The position numbers were made by a program, and so were the translations under genes. Positions 59,001 to 64,000 of a stretch of DNA of 64,000 bases are shown here, piece by piece; position 1 is the first letter of the stretch, and every line of letters begins with the position of its first letter. Below the pieces are notes generated by a model that saw only the letters and a list, made by a program, of their open reading frames with translations, did no database searches and was not told the origin of the DNA. The DNA comes from Micropterus salmoides (Eukaryota; Chordata; Actinopteri; Centrarchiformes; Centrarchidae), in the NCBI RefSeq assembly GCF_014851395.1, contig NW_024041150.1:38761585-38825584 (forward strand), in the 5' to 3' direction.

Positions 59001-60598
59001 ATTTGTTTGACAGGGAATCTGTTGCAAACAGGAATAAATATACTGTATATTCATTTATTAAAAAACAAACAAACAAAAAAAAACAAGCATCCCAGAAAAA
59101 ACTTTCTCTTGAGGAAGAAAAAGGGCAGGTGCTGAAGCCCCTTTTGGGTGCACGTGCCAGCTTATGAAAGAGTGGTTATACCTCATGGACAGGAGTCTCT
59201 CAAATCGTTTGTCAGACAACCTGTTGCTTCTCAGTCCTCGCCACTAGAAGGTATCGCTCTCTTTTCGCAAAATAATATCAAATAATACCTCCACCCCTCG
59301 AAAGACATCTTTAGCAGCTCTGCCATCTCTGCATCCTCATGAACTGGCGTTCAAGTCAAAAGTGAGGTCGGAAAAGTGTTACGCAAACACGCGCGTAAAG
59401 AGAGTGTGACTGTGAAAACTTATTTAGTAACTGTGAGTTAAGAAACTGAGGTTGGCAAAATGCACAGAATTGAGAAAAGCCAACACTATTATTAGCAAAG
59501 AGCAGGGTGAAAACAGTCTCAGCTTCTCCTTTTTTGCAGGTTAAAATGTCTAACGTGTTACGCCGATTTCTGCCTGCTGAGTCATCAGTGATTATAAATA
59601 ACCTGAAGAATGTTTAGATTCATCAATGTTTTGTTAGATTTGGCAGTAGCATTTCCTTTAAAAGATTAGAACAGTTTTGATGTTTCCTCATTATTCATGA
59701 AAGAATTACCGGATTGACTCTGGAAAAAGGAAAATAAATTCTGCTAACAACACTATGGGACCAGGATCAATTGGCAGTCTTGAAAAAAAGACTATACATC
59801 AGGGGGTGTTTATTCTGATATAATCTATTTGCAATAGTGTTACAAAGTGACTAAATACTTTCATTAAAAATGTGATCCCCTCGGAATTGCAACGTTTTAA
59901 AACATTAAAACAATTCTCAGCATTGAGAAATAATTTGTATCTGATTTGGTTTCCCCACAAACAGAAACATTCAATTACCTGGTTAAAGAGTTTAAAGTTC
60001 AACCACAGTGCATTAGCTTCCTTATATTTTACTTATCTGTTGAGAACCTATTTTAACAACAGTCTGAAGCAGCGAATAAAGCAAAATATAAAAATAAATT
60101 ATATTCACAAGTATGGAGATGTCTGCTGTCCCCCTCTTCTTCCTATGCATCCCTTCATATTTCTGCCATCACTGGTTCACTGCTGAACATTTATTAGAAC
60201 TCTGCCCCCTGCTGTAAGGAAGCTCAACTACCATCAAGCTTCATTTTCAGGAGAACATGTAGATTCAACAAAAGTCAAAAACAGCAAAGAAGAATATCAC
60301 AAATGTTGTATAATCACTGTAAAAGATAAACAAAACTTTCATGACACAAAACAGCCTGAAATTTTTCTTTCTCCACATTGTCATCTCCCCGTTTGAATTA
60401 TTTTCAAATTGTATTGCCATGTTTTTATTTTAAAAAACATGGCATTAACTCAGTCAGTCCCTTTACTTTGGTGCCTTCACTGTCCTGGATTTCCACACTC
60501 TCGGGCAGGCCGACCAGCAGGTCAGCTGCAGCGGAAGCTGTTTGTGTGTCTGTAAGACTGGGCAAATCTAAAACATTCAATTTTGAGGGGGGACACGA
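59001..60598 (+). other. Flank shared with units I and II; no gene
   Basis: Matches 43620-44032 and then 44510-45423, skipping the orphan 3'UTR. At about 60500 it jumps to the DIRS left flank (equal to 47357), so the single-copy stretch and the butyrophilin-like fragment of unit II are missing. About 180 bases at 59615-59795 are unique to this unit. Confidence 0.65.
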
Positions 60599-61240
60599 GC
60601 AGTTCTATTTCGTATAGGCTTCGCCCTCTAAGGCTATCGCTATTGGGTTTACCCCTTCCGGCACTGAGAAATTTAGTCTACGCCCACACACAGCGTGGGC
60701 CTCTTCTAGGTCTGCACGCTGCATATATACAACGGTGAGACCCAGCCTTCGGCTCCCATTTTTCTTCAGCTCTGAGCTTTCCAGCGGGAAAACAAGAAGA
60801 ACGGTGTCTTCCATCACGGCATCAATGGCACGGTCCTTCTGTGCGTCCAGGGGTTCCCCCTTGGTTCACAGAAGCCAGGCTGTGTCAAATGAGCCCTTGA
60901 GGCGGTCATTACGCTTCAAGCGGACAGGATAACACTACACACAACCCTGCTTGTAGTGTTATCCTATCAATGCTCCACACATTACGCACGCCAGCCCCCT
61001 GGCAGAGCCCGGCTCTGGGCTCGTGCGTGACCATGGCATCACCGACGCAGTCCCTCCTCCTGCATCCAGAGGTGTGTGACAGGCTGTGTTGTGCGTTTTA
61101 CATGTGTGATATATGGCATCAAATGTGTGCCAAACACATTAGGCACGGCAGGCGACAGTGACGCTGGGGAGAATTGTGTATCTTGTAACTACAGAACACA
61201 TTGTGTGAGCCAAACGGCTAACAAGCAGCCTGGGCTTGCT
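60599..61240 (+). mobile_element. DIRS-type retrotransposon, copy 4 (short)
   Basis: Left terminal region and adjoining internal sequence as in copy 3, then a deletion of about 1.3 kb (from GGGCTTGCTG directly to the LINE tail), so RT and recombinase are gone. Confidence 0.8.
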
Positions 61241-61470
61241 GGGTTAAGGATTGTTCCCGAAATTCCCGATGGCCAATCCGCCCCCGGATTAAAAGACATT
61301 CCTTTTAGACTCCAGAACTTGCCTTTTTTTGTAACATATTCTACAGTGTAGACATAATCTAGTACACTGCAACTAGGAATTGCAAATAGCTAATAAAGCG
61401 CTGTGAGATAACTGTTGTTGTGATTTGGCACTATATAAATAAAATTGAATTGAACTGAGTTGAATTAATA
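61241..61470 (+). repeat. LINE (L2-like) 3' tail
   Basis: Same as 49441-49690. Confidence 0.75.
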
Positions 61471-61650
61471 TGTGATGTCAAACATGTATCTGCCCAGGGC
61501 CTGCAGACGAGAAGTAGCTATAGGACCTGCGAGCTGATACATATAAATTTTAACACATACATCTCTTCTCTTTGTATTAAATACATGTTTTGTACTTGCT
61601 GCCTGACAAATAAATGTAATAAAACTAAACTATTGCCTGTTACCTTGTAT

Positions 61651-61880
61651 CAGTGGTTCTCAAACTGGGGATTGGGTCCCCCTTAAGGGCCACAGTACCA
61701 CTGCTAGAGGGGCACGGATGTTGAACAGACCCAAAGTTGGAATAATATGATTCATGTGGTGGCATAAACAAAAAAAGGGTTCTGTAGCAAGTAAAGCTGT
61801 TTTGCTATCACCTGTGTTGTTAATGATTGATTCCACTTTTCATGGAGTCGGGGAGCTTAAACTTTTTTGGAGTACCACTG
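61651..61880. mobile_element. hAT-type MITE, unit IV
   Basis: Full-length copy of 33737-33967 with the same ends, followed by the same D-type upstream region. Confidence 0.75.
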
Positions 61881-62330
61881 TTTTACATCAATATGAACCT
61901 AAAACCCGCATGTTTTATGCTACATGCTTTTGCAGAGTTAAACTGTGAGGGGCAGGTTGTCCATGTCTACCAGTCACAGGGTGGGTGGTTCAATCCCCAC
62001 GTCCTTCAGTCTGCATGTTGCTTGTGCTCCAAAGTGATAGGATGACTATCAGTTTGAAGTTGTCATAATTTAAGAAGACAAACTGAAATATCCAGCTGAA
62101 TCTAGTGATATTAATATCTAACTGTAGAGCTTTCAGGCGACTGTCGTGTTAACCCTCTCACTGTACTCACTTGAAACAAAGATGTAAACAGCTGATGCCA
62201 ACAGCTGTTAAGTTAATTATTTAGGCATCTCTTTTATAATCCACCATCAACTAAGGTGGAGCATGTATGTATAATGTACAGACGTACTTGTGTAAACATA
62301 TTTAGTGATTATTGGATGGTCAGCTTACTG

Positions 62331-62338
62331 TATATAAG
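62331..62338 (+). promoter_or_regulatory. TATA box of lectin pseudogene D2
   Basis: TATATAAG in the same context as gene D; the promoter and first exon (ending 62400) look intact. Confidence 0.7.
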
Positions 62339-62562
62339 TCTTTCTCAGCATCTACACTCAGGCTGACACTGAGAAGAAGAAGAAGATAATCCTCCAGCAG
62401 GTTTGCTTCACTTTTCTCTCTCCATGTTTTTGTTTTCTATCTTGTTGTCACTTATTTGTAGGAGGCCTGCGGTCATTACTTCTGTTTCTGAAGTATTACT
62501 AACACGTCTGTCTCTCTTTGTTGAAGGTAATCATCAACTTTTAAATCAGCATCACCTCCACC

Positions 62563-63739
62563 ATGAAGACGCTGATTCTGTCTGCACTTCTTTGTGCCGT
62601 GATCACGCTGACCAGAGCTGCTGGTGAGAGTCGCTGTTTACAACATGTGTGTGTGTTCTGACTGAGTTTGTTTGTGAGGAAAAATACACAGCAACATGAT
62701 GGACATAATCACTAACTGGTGTGTTTAACTGTTCAGCTCTTTCAGAAGCAAAGGATGAAGGTGGGGAAGTGGCAATAATTCAAGAAGGTGAATACATATT
62801 TCTTCACTGTGTTTTGTAAACTTTGTCTGGAGACTCAACTTGACCCACTTGTCTTCTTTTGACTTGATCAGGAGAGCATCATATCTTGGAGAGGTCAACA
62901 TCTTGTCCCAGTGGTTGGACTAAGATCAGCGATCGCTGTTTCCTCTTCGTTCCACGAACCATGACTTGGGCTGAAGCTGAGGTATGATATGATTTGGGTT
63001 TGATGCAGAGTGCTTCTAAGTTGAGTTTGTTCTGTTTGTATGGACTTGCACACTTGGTAACTTTGCATCTTCCTCTCGCTTTGGTGTCCTCTTATGTTGT
63101 TTTTCTACCCCATCTTTGTCTGTTTGTCTCCACTGTAGAGAAACTGTCTGTCCTTAGGTGCACACCTTGCATCTGTACGTAGAGCTGAGGAGTATCATCA
63201 GATTCAAAGGCTGATAGCAGATAAAACTCATGGGAATCCACAGACTTGGCTCGGAGCCTCTGACGCTGCCCAGGTATATCATTCATTGTTACAAAAAGAT
63301 AGAAATAATAAATAGAAATAATAGTTTGACATCTATTTGCTCAGGAAGGCTGTGATATGTGATCTCCTCCCTATGCGGGCTTTGTCGCTCTGTAACAACG
63401 TCACATGACTTTTAAATAATTTTTAGAGCCATTAAAGGGTTTTGTTACTTTAACGTAAACAGACCTGCTGAAATGACAGATGCTTTTGTTCCTCTTCCAA
63501 GAATTTAAAGTAGAATTTGTAATGACAATGTTTTGCCAAAGCTTTATGGTCTTTAGGGTATGTTTACAATGTTTGATTCAATTTATATTGTTATTTATAA
63601 ATCTATTCAATTCTGATTTGTGTTTTCTAGGAGGGTTTTTGGTTCTGGAGTGATGGTACGCCTTTCACCTTTTCATACTGGTGCAAAGGAGAGCCAAATA
63701 ACCTTAGGGGCCAGCACTTTTTACAAATAAATCATGGAG
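62563..63739 (+). pseudogene. C-type lectin D2, terminal exon deleted and core Cys lost
   Basis: Exons 62563-62623, 62737-62787, 62872-62981, 63139-63273 and 63631-63739 match gene D with good splice sites and an open frame. Exon 6 carries two replacements against D: ERFWFW is EGFWFW, and the conserved cysteine of QHCLQIN is phenylalanine (QHFLQIN). Intron 6 then runs to about 63850 and joins sequence that in unit II lies well after the gene (36427), so about 480 bases with exon 7, the stop codon and the polyadenylation signal are deleted. The CTLD lacks WDD and three more cysteines. Transcription may still start here. Confidence 0.92.
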
Positions 63740-64000
63740 GTAAATCAGAAAATACTTTATTTTTGCATGGGACAGTAATGTACTTGTTGTGTAAATAAAA
63801 GAGGCTATATTAATGACAAAAGTGAGATCAGTTCATAAATGTATCCATACTATCCAAACAATCTAAAGACGGAACTTTAGTTCTCTTGTTGGAGACTTTA
63901 AAAGTTAATGTTATGTGTTTCACTGACAGAAGATGGGATAGCATCAATGCTGCAAAGCTTTGTCATGAAGTTCAACCAACAGAACAAGGGGGCGTTTTTT
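63740..64000 (+). other. Intron 6 remnant and post-deletion flank of D2
   Basis: 63740-63848 equals intron 6 of D; from about 63857 the sequence equals 36427-36570, the spacer of unit II. The window ends within this spacer. Confidence 0.85.

Noticed and set aside
27408..61240. CRISPR-like or satellite array suggested by repeated blocks
   Set aside because: The repeats are kilobase-scale segmental duplicates and transposons with irregular spacing in a eukaryotic genome, not short regular repeats with spacers.

Overview
The window looks like nuclear DNA of a teleost fish, probably a percomorph. Genes are split by short GT-AG introns, spacers are AT-rich, and many of the repeats are typical of fish genomes: a Ty3/Gypsy chromovirus, DIRS-type tyrosine-recombinase retrotransposons, L2/CR1-like LINE ends, hAT and other DNA transposons, and tRNA-derived SINEs. 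There is no operon structure. No species can be named from the sequence alone.

The core is a tandem array of small secreted C-type lectin genes, in the family that includes ladderlectin, nattectin and type II antifreeze-like proteins. Four copies look intact: B (22289-23668), D (34655-36109), C (39123-41201) and C2 (54036-55853). Five are broken: an inverted fragment (6290-7185), A (10260-11237, in-frame stop and lost last exon), a two-exon remnant (17686-18074), E (50022-50909, 5' half deleted) and D2 (62563-63739, terminal exon deleted and a core cysteine lost). A stray 3'UTR at 44045-44340 marks another lost copy. Intact genes have six coding exons behind a short noncoding exon and a TATA box: signal peptide, short linker, then a CTLD spread over four exons.

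Layout: 1-6.3 kb, a MITE-like element and one nearly complete LTR retrotransposon; 6.3-7.2 kb, minus-strand lectin fragment; 7.2-11.7 kb, mixed repeats and pseudogene A; 11.7-17.4 kb, SINE, DIRS copy 1 (with a solo LTR inside), hAT and LINE fragment; 17.4-24.8 kb, D-type remnant and gene B; 24.8-30.7 kb, repeats, DIRS copy 2 and LINE end; 30.7-41.5 kb, genes D and C; 41.5-47.4 kb, transposon debris and a butyrophilin-like Ig pseudogene; 47.4-50 kb, DIRS copy 3 and LINE tail; 50-60.5 kb, pseudogene E and gene C2; 60.5-64 kb, short DIRS copy 4, LINE tail, MITE and pseudogene D2.

The array grew by segmental duplication of a unit of the form [DIRS - LINE tail - D-type lectin - spacer - B/C-type lectin - flank - SINE]. 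DIRS left-end anchors lie at 27408, 47451 and 60599. The most interesting feature is mosaicism. A, B, C and C2 share almost identical promoters and exons 1-5, but carry different exons 6-7, the part that encodes the ligand-binding loop and its cysteines. The switch falls in intron 5. B lacks both the EPN motif and two cysteines that lie in separate exons and are present in C and D, which suggests coordinated gain or loss of one disulfide. The likely role is innate immune or mucosal carbohydrate recognition; this is inferred from the family.
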